Positions 1-13,458 of a DNA stretch of 64,000 nucleotides are shown here, in pieces. The notes under the pieces are model-generated. The model saw only the letters and a list, made by a program, of their open reading frames with translations, was not told the DNA's origin and did no database searches. The position numbers and the translations under genes are program-made. Each line of letters opens with the position of its first letter. Position 1 is the stretch's first letter. The stretch lies in contig JAOANU010000003.1 of NCBI GenBank assembly GCA_034387635.1, forward strand, positions 1,612,001 to 1,676,000, given 5' to 3'. This stretch comes from Rhodosporidiobolus odoratus (lineage: Eukaryota > Basidiomycota > Microbotryomycetes > Sporidiobolales > Sporidiobolaceae).

Positions 1-1310
1 TAGCGAGTCGAGCAAAAGAGGAAAGACGCACCTCCTCATCCCCGGCCGCACGCTCAATAGCAAGTACCACCTCCTGAACCTTACTCCTCGCCCCGACCCT
101 CTCCTCCAAAAGCTTCTCCAACCTCTTCCTTCCAACCATATGACTCTTGGCGAGCGTTAGGTTCTTACTCTCCCCGGCAGCGTACTTTCGTACGAGGGCT
201 TGTTCGGAAGAGATGCGAGTTTCGAGAGAGGTCATGTAGCTTGAGAGGGAGGAGAGGGTTGAGAGGAGGGAGAGGGTCGAACGGTCGCTTTGGGTGATTT
301 CGAGGGTAGACGTAGCTGGCGTGCTGAGAGGTGCGGAGAACTTGATGACCTGCACGACAAGGGTTCGGACCGGAAAGACACGAGTAAGCACAGCATTTAC
401 GGTTTTCGGGAAGCTTAAAGCGCGTCAAGCGCGACTGCTGGGCGAAAAAACGGGAACCTACCTCGCCATCGAAAGCGCACTCTCCCTTCACTTCAAGGTA
501 TCGTGCCAGGACTTCGCAGTCTCTCAGGCTGAGCGTGACTCTGGGCAAGCAGAGAGGGCCGAGCTTTTCTCGGAAGGACCGCAGGGTGTAAAGGCGGGAG
601 AGTGCATCGGCGTGAAGGTCGGGGAGGCGAGGCAGGAGAGCAGTGGCAGCTTTCTGCATGACGGAACGGCCTGTAAGCTCGCTTCCATCGCCTGTAAGCC
701 AGCCAACAAGGGTGCCGAAGGGATAAACGCACCTCGACCAATTCCGGGACTACCCATTCCCCTTTCCGCCTTTTCCACTCGTTGTCATCTGCCTTTTCGC
801 CCAAATCTGGCCCATCTCCTCCATCACCCCACACCTTACTCAGACCCCACCAGAACGGCCTGGTTAGCAGGGACGCGACGGACCAGGAGGGTTCATCGGC
901 TGACGGAAGAGGTGAAGCGAGGTAGGTGGAGAGGGGAGTGAGGTCTGACGTTTGAGCGAGTTCGGCCTACACCAGGAGAACTTTAGCGTTCAATGAAGGA
1001 AGAGTATGATATTGCCACGCACGACGATGACGCCTAGACTGGTTGGCCTCCCCACCTTATCCCACTTTAGCTTTTCCCGCAAGTCCTCATCCACCGTCAG
1101 GACGAGCTTGTCATCCGAGAGTAGTCCCTTCTGTACGAGACTGACGAGTGTATGCCTCCACCAGTTGATGGCTGACGAGTAACCTGCCGGGTTTGATTGC
1201 TTCTTGGGTGCGAGGGAAGAATAGTAAAACTGAATGCGGGGAGTCGAGTACTCTGGTATCGTGCTGAGGTAGTCTCTGAGACTGTCTTGGGTGTGAGCTA
1301 CTCCCGCCAT
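1..1310 (-). CDS. CHM7: CHM7/CHMP7-like ESCRT-III protein, 3' end outside window
   Basis: In yeast and animals, Chm7/CHMP7 recruits ESCRT-III to seal and survey the nuclear envelope. The chosen start is the ATG at 1308-1310, giving MAGVAHTQDSLRDYL. An N-terminal winged-helix-like part follows (WWRHTLVSLVQKGLL, later TRPFWWGLSKVW). A second part carries MQKAATALLPRLPDLHADAL. After another intron comes a Snf7-type basic helix with RKRLEKLLEERVGARSKVQE, running off the left edge. At least three introns are needed (about 970-1020, 670-735 and 340-460), with GTGCGT-type donors read on the minus strand. The start lies 104 bases from the start of the divergent RING gene, so the two probably share a promoter. 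The family assignment rests on domain order and the Snf7 helix, not on a database match. Confidence 0.72.
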
Positions 1311-1413
1311 GGTTGATGCGAGGCTGTGTAGAGCAGAAGAGAGGTCAAGAGCGAGGAGCGAGTTGCCTTCGCTCACATAACTGCTACAGTCTACAACGCC
1401 GTAAGAACCGCAC

Positions 1414-3381
1414 ATGGACGCCCAGCCCAGCTGCAACATCACTCAGCGATCTCCACTCGACTTCGTTGCGTGCTCATCCTGTCATCGTCCCTTCTCTTCC
1501 TCAGTCAACTCGCCTTCGTTCTACTTGACAACTTGCGCACACACGATATGCGAGCCATGTCTCTTCCCACCGCCTGCTACTGCACCCTTTCCCCCCGACG
1601 CCCCTTGTCCGTGCTGCCATGTACAAGGCGCCGTCATTCTCCTCTCGCAAGCGAATCTCAACGGCAACGTCGACCACTACTTTCGACCTGTGGCAGACCT
1701 GCTCGGAGATCTAGGAATGGCCACCGAATGGCAGATGCAGAACTTGGCACAGCAGCTCGAATTTTTAAAGACCAAATGCGCCGATCAGAAGAAAATGCTA
1801 GCCGAGGCGGGAGGAAAGCTTAAGAAGGCTGGCGTGCTTAAGGCGTGCGTCCACCCATTCGGTGCATGTATCTCCCGGTGCATTTATCTCCCGGTGCACT
1901 CATCCATGCGCGCGCAGTCAGCTCGACCAGCTTTCCGCTGAAAATGCGTCGCTTCGGTCGCAACTCGCCGCTGCTTCTTCCGCCCAGCTGGACTCTCGAC
2001 GACCGCGTCAAGCCCAGCATGATCCGAATGAGCAGGTGCAGCACAACATCTTCGCTCGAAATGATGCACAGCTGCCGCGAGGGGAAAAACGGAAGGCAAG
2101 GAGGTCGCCAGATCGGTTAGCACGCCTTTGCCTCTGCTTCTTTCTTTAGCTTCTTGGCCTTCGCTTCAGCTCTGCTCTCTGTCTACAAGGCGGCGTCAGC
2201 TTAACGTTCTGTCTCTAGAAACGCTGGGTTACCTCTACAACCGGCAATCTACGGCTTTTCTACTCCGCACGATGAGGTTCAACACCCTGCCTCTCGTCAC
2301 TCGCGCACTGAATCACAAGTACAATATCAGCCGCTCGATTTTCAGCTACCACCCTCGCGCCTCTCATTCACCCCTGCTCAGTCGAATCAAACGAAGGAGA
2401 GGCAGCGACAGGCTTCTCGAAAGGGTGTAGGAGTACAGGGCAGCGGAAGCAGTAGGGATGGTGGAGGTCAAGGGGGCGAGCGAAGGTCTACCCGTCCAGA
2501 CGAAAGCCGAGGCATCAAGGAGCGCTTGCAGTGCGTTTTCGCGCGCTTTGTACGATCAGCACCGCACGCTGACTGTCCGTCGATCGTCAAGACAATTTGC
2601 CTACAATCCCTCTCGCAACTCACATCGCCCCGCTGATAAACCGACCCATCCTCGATCAGCTCCGGCCCTCGCCCAATCCCGTTCCTCCACCCGTACCGGC
2701 ACGCGACAGCCTCTTACTGCTCAACCTGCAGCAACCCCGAGCTTCCAGCAGCCACTTCCTACCTCTCAACCTCGATTGCAAGCCCAGTATCGACCCCCTC
2801 GCGACCCCGCCGACTTCGCCTCCTCTGCCTCGGCCGGATCGAATCCGTTCTTCTACCAAGCTCCTCCTTCTCCCCAGCAAGCCCGCCCACAGCTATCAGC
2901 CTCGTATGCGCAATCTGAGCGACAAGGTTACAGTGGAGGGTTCGACGAGCACGTGGAGGAGGAGAGAGGGTATCAGGAGATGCCACCCCCGCCGGTCCCT
3001 GGATCCTCCCGTATAGCGCAGCAAAGCGGGTCTCGACAGTTCGTCTCGGCACAACAGGTTCAGCAAGAGCAGCAGAGTCATGGCGGGCAGCATGGAGGGT
3101 ATTACCAGCCACCGGCTTCGCCGTTTGTCGCAAGAGGTACGTCCTTCCTTTTCTCGGCGCCCGTCGATCCGCAGAAATGACGCCTCCTCTGTCGACTCGC
3201 AGGTAGCTTCACACCCGCCTCGTATCGCGCGACTCTAGCCGGCCTGACCCCTCCAGCCTCGACACCTCTCCCCTCTTTCGTAGCCAATCAATCGGCGTCG
3301 TCGCATCGACAGCCGTTCCGACCGGCGGGAGGGGGGACTGAAGGACAGGGTGGTGGAGGAGGAGGATACCAATTTGGGTAG
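1414..3381 (+). CDS. RING finger coiled-coil protein, Zip3/RNF212/HEI10-like
   Basis: This is a spliced gene starting at ATG 1414. The N-terminus has a C3HC4 RING: CSSCHRPF, then TTCAHTICEPC, then CPCCHVQG. A leucine-rich coiled coil follows (LAQQLEFLKTKCADQKKML, then after an intron QLDQLSAENASLRSQLAAA). The rest is a Gln/Pro/Ser-rich disordered tail ending in Gly-rich GGGGGYQFG at stop 3379-3381. RING, coiled coil and disordered Ser-rich tail is the layout of the Zip3/RNF212/HEI10 meiotic crossover E3 ligases, so a SUMO or ubiquitin ligase acting on synapsed chromosomes is the best guess. Introns are seen near 1832-1917, 2115-2235, 2530-2590 and 3136-3202; the 2115-2235 boundary is the least certain. 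Other RING/coiled-coil E3s cannot be excluded. Confidence 0.65.
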
Positions 3382-3657
3382 GCTTGAAAGTTGAGTCGAT
3401 TCGTAGGTACAGTATGAGGGGGAAACGGAAGGAAACGGAATGCAGGACTTTCGCAAGCAACCTTGTCTCTGGAACGGAATTACTATCGCGTCTCGCCTCG
3501 TGTCTCGTGTCTGAGAGTCGCTTCCTTGGTGTCGCCTTACTCTCTGGCCGTGTCAGAAATGTCGAACCCGATTTGTTTGGTTTCGTTGTCCCGTCGAGAC
3601 GCGCTGCTCTTCCTCTCAAACGTTTGAGTCCACCTTTGCGGCGAACCAGGCCATAGG

Positions 3658-6191
3658 ATGAGCTACATACCGAGCGATGGCTTTCAACTGTACGGTGCCT
3701 GCTACTCGTGCCGCCCCGTCTCCGCTGACCCTGTTCCCCTCGCACAGCCGCTTCCCTCAACTACCAAACTTCGCCGCCTGGATTACCGTGGACGACTATC
3801 CGCTTCAGGTCCACAGCATCTCTCAAGAAACGAACAGGACTATCGGTTATGTCGAAGCGGCGGAAGGTAAGCGGTTCAAGGTTCACTATGCCGATTGTCG
3901 GGACCAACGTCCGGAGCAGAGTTATGCGGTGAGGGTGGAAGTGGATGGCAAGCGGTGCGTTCTTTCCTCCGAAGCATATCGTGCGAAGCATATTGTGAAT
4001 ACTGGCTGACTCTGCACGAGGGTATTTGCAGTGCCGATGGTCGTATCACTAACCGCGAAGGCGACTTTTTCAATTCTCAGCCATGGAAAGATGAGCGTAT
4101 CACGACTATCAAAGGCGCCGAAGCCGGTCCAGTGCGTCACTATTAGTCTCCCGTATCGAGGGTTGCTGACAATCTGCTTTCTTACAATAGGGATCTATCC
4201 GCCCCCTCTCCTTTTCTTGCCTCGCCCTCACTGAAGACGAAAACCTCGCCCTGTCCTCCTCGAAAGAGATCGCCGCGCTCGGCACTATCAAGCTCAGCTA
4301 CCGTCGTATTGAAAGTATGGGTGAAGTGAAGGCTGCGATGTTGGGGGGGGGGAAGAACGCAGGTTCGGACCGGAAAAGACGAATCAAACGCACACTAGTG
4401 CGGCGTTGCCGGTGCATGAAAGGGCAAGGAAGGCTGAGATTAGCCATCGTACTACGTACGTCGCCGCTCGAGTGTCCGATTGCACGCGAGAAAGGTACTG
4501 ATGGATTGCGCCAACAGCCTCGGTAAGGAGGTCAAGGTCAAGGCGGCGAAGAAGGTCAAGTGCGTCTACATGGACAAGCTCAAGGCGCCGTTCGCGACTA
4601 TCGAGATCCGCTATCGGAGCAAAGGTGTGTCCTGTCTCTGTCTGGCTGACAATTACCGCGGCCTCCGCTGACCTTCTCTTCCGAACTTCGTTTGTGATAA
4701 ATCCGCAGACATTCTCGAGGCTGAAGGCCACATCCCGAGTAGGTCCCCTTTGATCTCTTGCCGAGGTGAAAGTTGCTCACAATGCTTTCTGGCCCGACAG
4801 AACCGCGACAGCACAAGTCCTACTCATCCCTGTACCAAGATATCCGCGACGAGGAGAAACGCATCGAGGAAGAGCACCAACAATGGCTCGAAGAGCGACG
4901 AGAACGGGAACAACAAGCCTTCCAGGACGAGGTCAAGCAGTACCGCGACCGTCTCACCGCGCCCTCGACCTCAGCGATCTCGTCGCGCACGCTCGACTTT
5001 CCTCCGGCGAAGGAAGGCTTCGCTCGCATGCTGCACTGGGAGTGCTGGGCCTATGCTCGATTGCAGTTCGACTACAAGCACGGTGGTCTGTCGCCCGAGA
5101 GGTACACGGAACTCGTCCGTTACATGGCGCGCCTCAACAAGTGTTACGCTGAGGAAACCCCGCCGGTGTACTGTGACCCTCTAGAACCGAGGGCATTGGA
5201 GATTCAGCCTGCCACTACCGCCTCGCCTCCGACCGCCGCTCCTACCCGTCCTCGCACGTCTTCCTCGTCCTCCTCTTCCGAATCGTCTGTCTCTTCTTCC
5301 CGTACCTCCAGCGCTCAGCCGACCCTATCGACACTCACCGCCTCAACTCCCGCTTCTCCAGCCCAAAACAAGTGTACAACGCCCGCCAGCTCGACGTCGA
5401 ACCGCAATCGCCCCGGGGCCTCTTTTGCCTCCTCTTCCGTCGCAGCGCCGACTCCCCGGCCTTGGGTCACCGCGGCGGACGTGAACGTGCCCGGAGTCCA
5501 ACCCTCAGTGCCTACCTCACCGTCATTCACGAACTCGCCAGCATTCGTTTTCCAGCCAGCACAGGTCGGTGTCGCGGGAATGACGGTCGCGCATTGCGGC
5601 CACTACCAGCAGCTGCAAGAGAGCTTCGGCCGCGATGCCCTGACGTTCGCAGACATCGAGCAGTTAAAGCAATACGTCGTCGTATTGGCGAAGTATCACA
5701 CCACTCAGGATGCCCTCGGCGTCGGTAGGTCGAACTTGGCAGCCAGGTCTTCGTCCGTCGATCCCCGGCCTCGCACCTCCTCCTCTTCCTCATCTTCCAC
5801 TACCGCTTTCGCCTCTTCCTCCCGTTCCTCCTCTCTTACTCGTTTGTACGCATCTCCAAGTACTACAGCCGCCTCAGCGTCTCCCGCACCAGCTACGGCG
5901 ACAACCTCGACCTCAGCCTCCTCCTCCACCTCGTTGTCGTCGTCTTCGTCGTCGGCGTCATCTCGCCGCGCTCTTCCCTCTCCTACCCTGGCCGACCTCG
6001 AAGCCGAACTTGAACTGCTCAAGCGGCAAGAACGGATCTTGCAACTCGAGAGGGAAATTAGAGCGCTCAAGGAGGGCAGGGGGGATAGGGATAGCTCCTC
6101 CGGTAGTTCAGAGGCGGAGAGTCGGACGAAGAGGGGGGGAGAGCCGGCGGAAGGGGGGGAGGGGAAGAGGGTCAAGAGGGAGGTGGAATGA
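3658..6191 (+). CDS. DUF7918-like protein, copy C, with extra helical region
   Basis: Copy C of the local family. The micro-exon at ATG 3658 encodes MSYIPSDGFQ, and a phase-2 intron follows. The DUF7918-like region then reads FPQLPNFAAWITVDDYPLQV, later IRPLSFSCLALTEDENLAL with GTIKLSYRRIE, and finally PFATIEIRYRSK. Introns sit where the paralogues have them. After DILEAEGHIP a last intron (about 4740-4800) joins a long exon. That exon carries a charged coiled coil (SLYQDIRDEEKRIEEEHQQW), a helical block with LHWECWAYARLQFDYKHGG, Ser-rich linkers and the family's C-terminal coil (LEAELELLKRQERILQLERE). It ends KRVKREVE, a V-K-R-E SUMO-acceptor consensus. Ten G at 4343-4352 sit where the frame seems to change, so this copy may be frameshifted or misread there. 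Function is unknown. Confidence 0.6.
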
Positions 6192-6583
6192 CAGAAGAGG
6201 AAGGGGAGGAAACGTTGAGGGATGCGCTTTTCTGTATCGGGTCGCGCGGAGCTTGCAGCTTGAAGCTTCTTGCGTTCTTTACCGAGAGGACAAGCTCGGC
6301 GAAGAAAGGAGAGCGAACATAGGGTGGCACAGAAGGGAAGGGAAGTTCTGAGGGAAGAAGGAAAGGGTTTTGTGACGGAAAGGAGCCGATGAAGGCGTCT
6401 TTGATGGAGGATGTCGGGACGGGAGTTCTGGGAGAGGTAGGTTATTCTTGAGCATCACACAGCGAGCGCAGGTACTCCACAGAAAGTTGCCATTTCTTTC
6501 CCGCTCGCTCTTCTTTCTCGTCTCTCTGTTGTCGCTCACCACATCCGGGTCTCTGGCGCTCAAATTAGCTCACAGACATTTCC
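6192..6583. other. intergenic, 392 bases
   Basis: This is the downstream region of DUF7918 copy C and the upstream region of the zinc-finger gene. It is purine-rich at first, then CT-rich just before ATG 6584, as expected for a fungal leader. No gene was recognised. Confidence 0.5.
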
Positions 6584-8560
6584 ATGGCAACCTCGCATCC
6601 ATTCTCCTCCTCGCGCATCGCACCCACGCCCCTCTCGAGTCAGATGAGCGGACCTCCACCCGCTCCTCAATCTTTCCAAGTAGGCGCTCCTTGGCCGTTC
6701 GAGCACTGCTCAGACTACGCTGAGCTGCACTTCCAGCGCCTAGCAAGTGCGTGTCTTCTCCTTCAAGCCGATCGAGAGTATATAGCTCATCTTCTGCCTT
6801 GTTTTTTGCACATGGAGCAGGGCAAAGCGGATTCGTCGCGTGTGTCTGGCACGAAAGGAAACAAGGCCCTCATTTTGACATCTTCGAATGCAAGCATCAC
6901 GACGACAAGAAAGGCTACTGCACGTTCGCGGTTCGAATCGCCCACGATCAGACCCGCAGTCTCGCCTACACAGCTGCCTCGACGCTCCAGCACAACCATA
7001 ACCTGCCGAACCCAACCACGAACAAATACAAGGAAGCGGTCAAGAAGGCTCAGGAAGTCATCGATGATATCGAGAGGGAGATAAAGGAGCAGGCAGCGAA
7101 GCGCTTTCTGGAAATCAAAGCTGGGGACTCGTACCGTCAAGGGTTTGAGGGTGAAGAGCATGGGGTCGTCATGACCAGGAGATCGCAGCAGGAACATATC
7201 GTGTGGGATCTCAAGGTTGCTCTAGGCGACAAGCAAGCGAGGGGTTTCGAGCAGAAGATGAGAGAGGAGAAGCAGCTTGTGGACGCTTACCCGGTACCTT
7301 ATTCCGCTACTATCTATACTGACCTCTTCTTGTATTGACTACTAATTGATCGTTTCAACAGATTCAGAGTACCCTCGACCTCCCGGCCCCTTTTTACATT
7401 CCTGCATCCGCCACTTCCGCCTCTTCAGGAGCGATCAAGCCTGGGCTCGGCGGTTCTTTCAGTCGCACCACATCGAACGATGTGGCTATGGCAGGCCCGA
7501 GCTACTCGAGCGGCAAGAAAGGCAAGAAAAGGCAAGTGGACGAGCTCGAAGAGGGACCCGAGTCAGACGATGAGGTAAGGCCCCCATCTTCTCATCGTTC
7601 CGTTCTGTCATAGTCTCACATACTACGACTCAGCAGAGCTTTTCGGGCATAGACACCCTATCCGGTCACCCGCCTATCTCTCGCAAATATCCAGCACCTT
7701 CTTCCCCTGCCACCTTCGCCCAGCCCGAGACGGCGAGCATCTTTTCCGAGGACGGTCCCTCTGAGCACTCGGACGACGAAGTACTTGTTCTGCGTTTCAA
7801 GGGCGGCAAGGTGCGCCATATCGTCTCCCGCTCCGTCGACCTTCATCGGTTGACCTTCTCAGTTCCGCAGGCCGACACCTTTTCTACCTACGAGCGTTTG
7901 CGTTCTACCTCACTTGCTCAAGACATGGCTATCGAGGACGACTCGGTATCGCTGGTCACTCCAAAGAGTGCTGAGCCCGCTGCTATGCCCGCCGCGACCG
8001 ACTCCTCCTCTCCGCTCTCCAGTGCCCTCTCGGCCTTTTATTCCGCCACTGCTGAAGCCTCGACCTCGGCAGCCGGCCCGCCTCCGCCATCCACGATCAA
8101 TCCTCTCCTCCTTGACAAGCGTGTCGGTAGCCTCGGCGGGAAAACTCTCCCCCAAATGGGTTACGACCCCCGCCGTGCTCCTTCCTTTTCTCCCACCTCT
8201 TCTGCCTCACCCACCCGCGAGGCATCCCTCGTAGATTTGAAGCACTCGACTCCTCAGGTTCAGCTCCAGCCCCAGCAGCAGCAAATACCCCTCCCTTTCT
8301 CACCTCCCGCTGCTCCGTCCACCTCCGAATCGCTACGCCCTTACCTCCACCGTCTCGGCATCGATCACGACCCGCCCTTTGCGGACAGCTTCGCCGGTCT
8401 TGCGAGTGCACTCGTAGCTACGGGCATCACAACGGCTGAGCAGTTGGAGGCGTGTGCGGTCAGCGATTTGGACGAGTTGGTCGGGGAACTTGGGAGGTCG
8501 GGGCAGGGCAGTATGTTGTTTAAGAGATTCAAGGCGGCGTTGGTGAAGAGGGTGGCTTGA
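6584..8560 (+). CDS. FAR1/GCM-like zinc-finger protein with helical C-terminal domain
   Basis: Exon 1 from ATG 6584 (MATSHPFSSSRIAP) encodes WPFEHCSDYAELHFQRLA and is spliced to SGFVACVWHERKQGPHFD. The next stretch has C-x9-C (CKHHDDKKGYC), TFAVRIAHD, and an HNH (LQHNHNLPN). Aromatic residues, two cysteines and a closing H-x-H are the spacing of the FAR1/WRKY-GCM1 DNA-binding fingers also found in MULE transposases. A basic/acidic helical segment follows (EAVKKAQEVIDDIEREIKEQ). Then come Ser/Pro-rich linkers with a basic KKGKKRQ patch and a C-terminal helical domain (LRPYLHRLGIDHDPPFADSF to MLFKRFKAALVKRVA) that resembles a SAM fold. Introns are near 6750-6826, 7290-7361, 7575-7635 and 7812-7870. 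It is probably a nuclear DNA-binding protein; no transposase core is visible. Confidence 0.55.
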
Positions 8561-10176
8561 ATGAAGGCGGAGAGTAGGGGAAGGTTGGAGCCGAGCTTGC
8601 CTGGGTGAACAAGACGAAGCGGGCTTTTCTTGTCATGCCGTGTCTTCGGCGGACGGTGTCGCTTTTCTAGTTTATCCCGATATCATGAAATAGCAACACA
8701 AGACCCTTGGCCGTTTGCTGGAGCTCGGACTGCTTGAGGCCGTTCTAAGGTGACAGCGTTGCGCCACAAAGTGGCGCCCCCGGAACGTGTTCGAGTAGAA
8801 TGGCTTGCACATGAGCTGCTACTAGTGACTGTGGCAAGACGAGGTGCGAAAACGGCATAGGTGAGAAGTCAGAGTTACCGCGACGAAAGCTCGAGGAAAA
8901 GGGGAATCTCGGGTCGTATGGCCTGCAGGCCATCCAAGCCAGAGCGTTGGACACAATGCGTACGGAAGCACCGCAAGAAACTAGGAAGCCACCTACTTCG
9001 TAAGGGTGTCGCTTCCGCTGGAGAAGTTAGGTTGTGAAGTCAAGATCGAAGAAACCAGGCAGAGAAGGTCGGCATGGCCGTCCGGCTTGCAAGCCGTTCA
9101 AGGTCCGGTGGTTCTCGATCAGTTGCGCCGTGTTACTGGCGTGCTCGACGGGAGAAGGAGGAGAAGGTTTGACAGGCACTGAGCTGGATTCGAGCGCAGC
9201 GCTGAGGCAGAGTGGCCGCGCAGCCGGGAAAGGCGAGGTGTAAAATTGACGTGGAGACAGTCGAAACGGAATGCGGGTAGCGCTTGATGGTTGGCCAGCG
9301 GGTACGTGGCTGCAGAGAAGCAAAGGTCGCTCAAAAAACCTCGCTTTGATGAGCGGGCTCGTCGCTTAGGGCACGTGACGAGTCGCCCGTCCAGTATGGT
9401 TACTGTTCGTGTCGTGGCAGCCGCAGGACACCGAGGCGAGGTTTGGTGGGGTGAAAAGACGGCATAGCCGCGACCATAGCCGCGACCAGGAAGAAGGACG
9501 CCTGGAAGGACGTGAAGGGCGAGGGCGTAGGTCACGACTTGCTACAGGAGCACCATAAACAGTCTGAGTAGCGTTGGCCACGCAGGCGGTGCAGTGATCG
9601 GGGGTAAAGATGAGCTGAAGCTGACGAAAAATGAAAAAGGGCTGGGGAGGAACAGGAAGTGCTTCACGATTCAACGGCGGAGCGTCCGGTGCTGACATCG
9701 ACAGCTACAACCATGAGCGTCTTCATCCCTTCTTTCCCTTGCGATACGGGTCGGTTCAGCGCCGCGAGGGATACATCCAGCTTGCCATCCCGATCGCCCC
9801 ATCTGCGGCTCATCTGAATGACACGTTCCGGCTCGTACAGGGTCGTTCAGTCGTTCAGCGGGTCGTCACTGAGGTTCTGTAAGCCGTAGCAGGGTACCGG
9901 TAGCGTAATCGGTTGTAGCTGGACCGATGAATGTGCGAGGGGAGGTCGGGGAACGAAGTCGACGGTGGTTTCCGGGCGCTCTCGTCGTCCGGGTGACATC
10001 GAGCCTGGACAAAGTTGTGCAAGAGCATGTAAGAGAACCCTTGCAGTCAAGATCGGAGCAGTCAGAGCATGATGAGGGTGAGAAAGGGAGGGAAATGTTT
10101 CTCCCAGCTCAGAGTTGGCGGTCGGAACTGACCTCGCTCTCTCTCCTCCTCCCCTCCTCTCCCCCATCCCGCTCAT
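8561..10176. other. long intergenic region upstream of ATP2, about 1.6 kb
   Basis: No convincing gene was seen. Open frames exist on both strands but lack family motifs or consistent splice signals. Two perfect palindromes lie here: 16 bases at 8918-8933 (ATGGCCTGCAGGCCAT) and 14 bases at 9083-9096 (CGGCTTGCAAGCCG, a CGG-N8-CCG inverted pair). The last 50 bases before ATG 10177 are strongly CT-rich, the usual look of a highly expressed fungal promoter. A minus-strand stretch near 9700-9840 reads like protein but is closed by a stop immediately upstream. Confidence 0.4.
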
Positions 10177-12628
<2,452 letters not shown>

Positions 12629-13458
12629 GCGGGAGCAGAAGGTATAGCGAGGTTGTTTTGTCGTTCGTCGTCGTCGTTGTTGAACCTTTTTCTTTGGCTA
12701 GAACCTTTTTTTCCGAAAAGCATGAATGATGGGAATGCAATTTCCCTTTAGTATCAGCACGGTCTGCGTGTGTGTCGAGGAGAGGCTGTTTGTCGCTCTG
12801 AATGCAGCAGGCAGTCGGAGACAAGGACGAGACTCCGCGCAGATTCGCTCCGCGTCCTCATTGCATAATGCGTCTGGCTCCTCCGTCCACCCCTAGCGGT
12901 GCTCTCCGCTGTACTTGCACCACGCGCGCTGGACGCATGCCAGTGACGTGTATCCAGCTCGAGAACGGTCAGAAGCTAGTCGGCCTTCGCAACTCTGGCG
13001 GAAAGCCTCAAGAAAAGCTGGTGAGCCGGGAAGGGTAGGTAACGCACTTCCGATACTGTCGTCGAGTCACGTTGTAGCCTCCAATACTGTCGTCGAGTCA
13101 CGTTGTAGCCTCCAGAGGACGAGAAAGGCACGAAACTCGAGGAAGCGGCCCGCCCTGAAGTCTACTTTTTCCTCTTCTACTGTTCTCCTTTCACCGGAGC
13201 CGCCCATACTTGTCGGGTGCGCCGCGGTGAGCAACAGTCCGCACAGCGCGACTCGGTAGTCCAACTACTCAAACCGTAGGGGACGGAAACCCCCTCGACA
13301 TGCACCTGCGCAGTCGGGCACAAGGCGAAAACAAGTCTGCGATTGTTGGTGAGGCTTCGGAGTCTATCATGAGCAGAAGCAGCAGCAAGTAAACGGTGTG
13401 TTTGTACACAGAAGTCAAGATATGCCATTCGTCAGTTTGCTTCGTCGACTTTTTCTCC
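12629..13458. other. intergenic between ATP2 and DUF7918 copy A
   Basis: This is convergent space between ATP2 (+) and copy A (-), about 830 bases. It holds a perfect tandem duplication at 13053-13114 and T-rich stretches near 12650-12720 suited to ATP2 3' processing. No gene was recognised. Confidence 0.5.
13053..13114. repeat. perfect tandem duplication, 2 x 31 bases
   Basis: The unit at 13053-13083 begins ATACTGTCGTCGAG and is repeated without change at 13084-13114. It lies in noncoding DNA and probably arose by replication slippage. Confidence 0.9.

Noticed and set aside
294..941. Long plus-strand open frame over the CHM7 gene
   Set aside because: It lies opposite the spliced CHM7 exons, which show winged-helix and Snf7 features; the plus frame has no motif.
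9600..9890. Possible minus-strand exon reading LYEPERVIQMSRRWGDRDGK
   Set aside because: It reads like protein, but a stop lies directly upstream and I found no convincing acceptor or partner exon.
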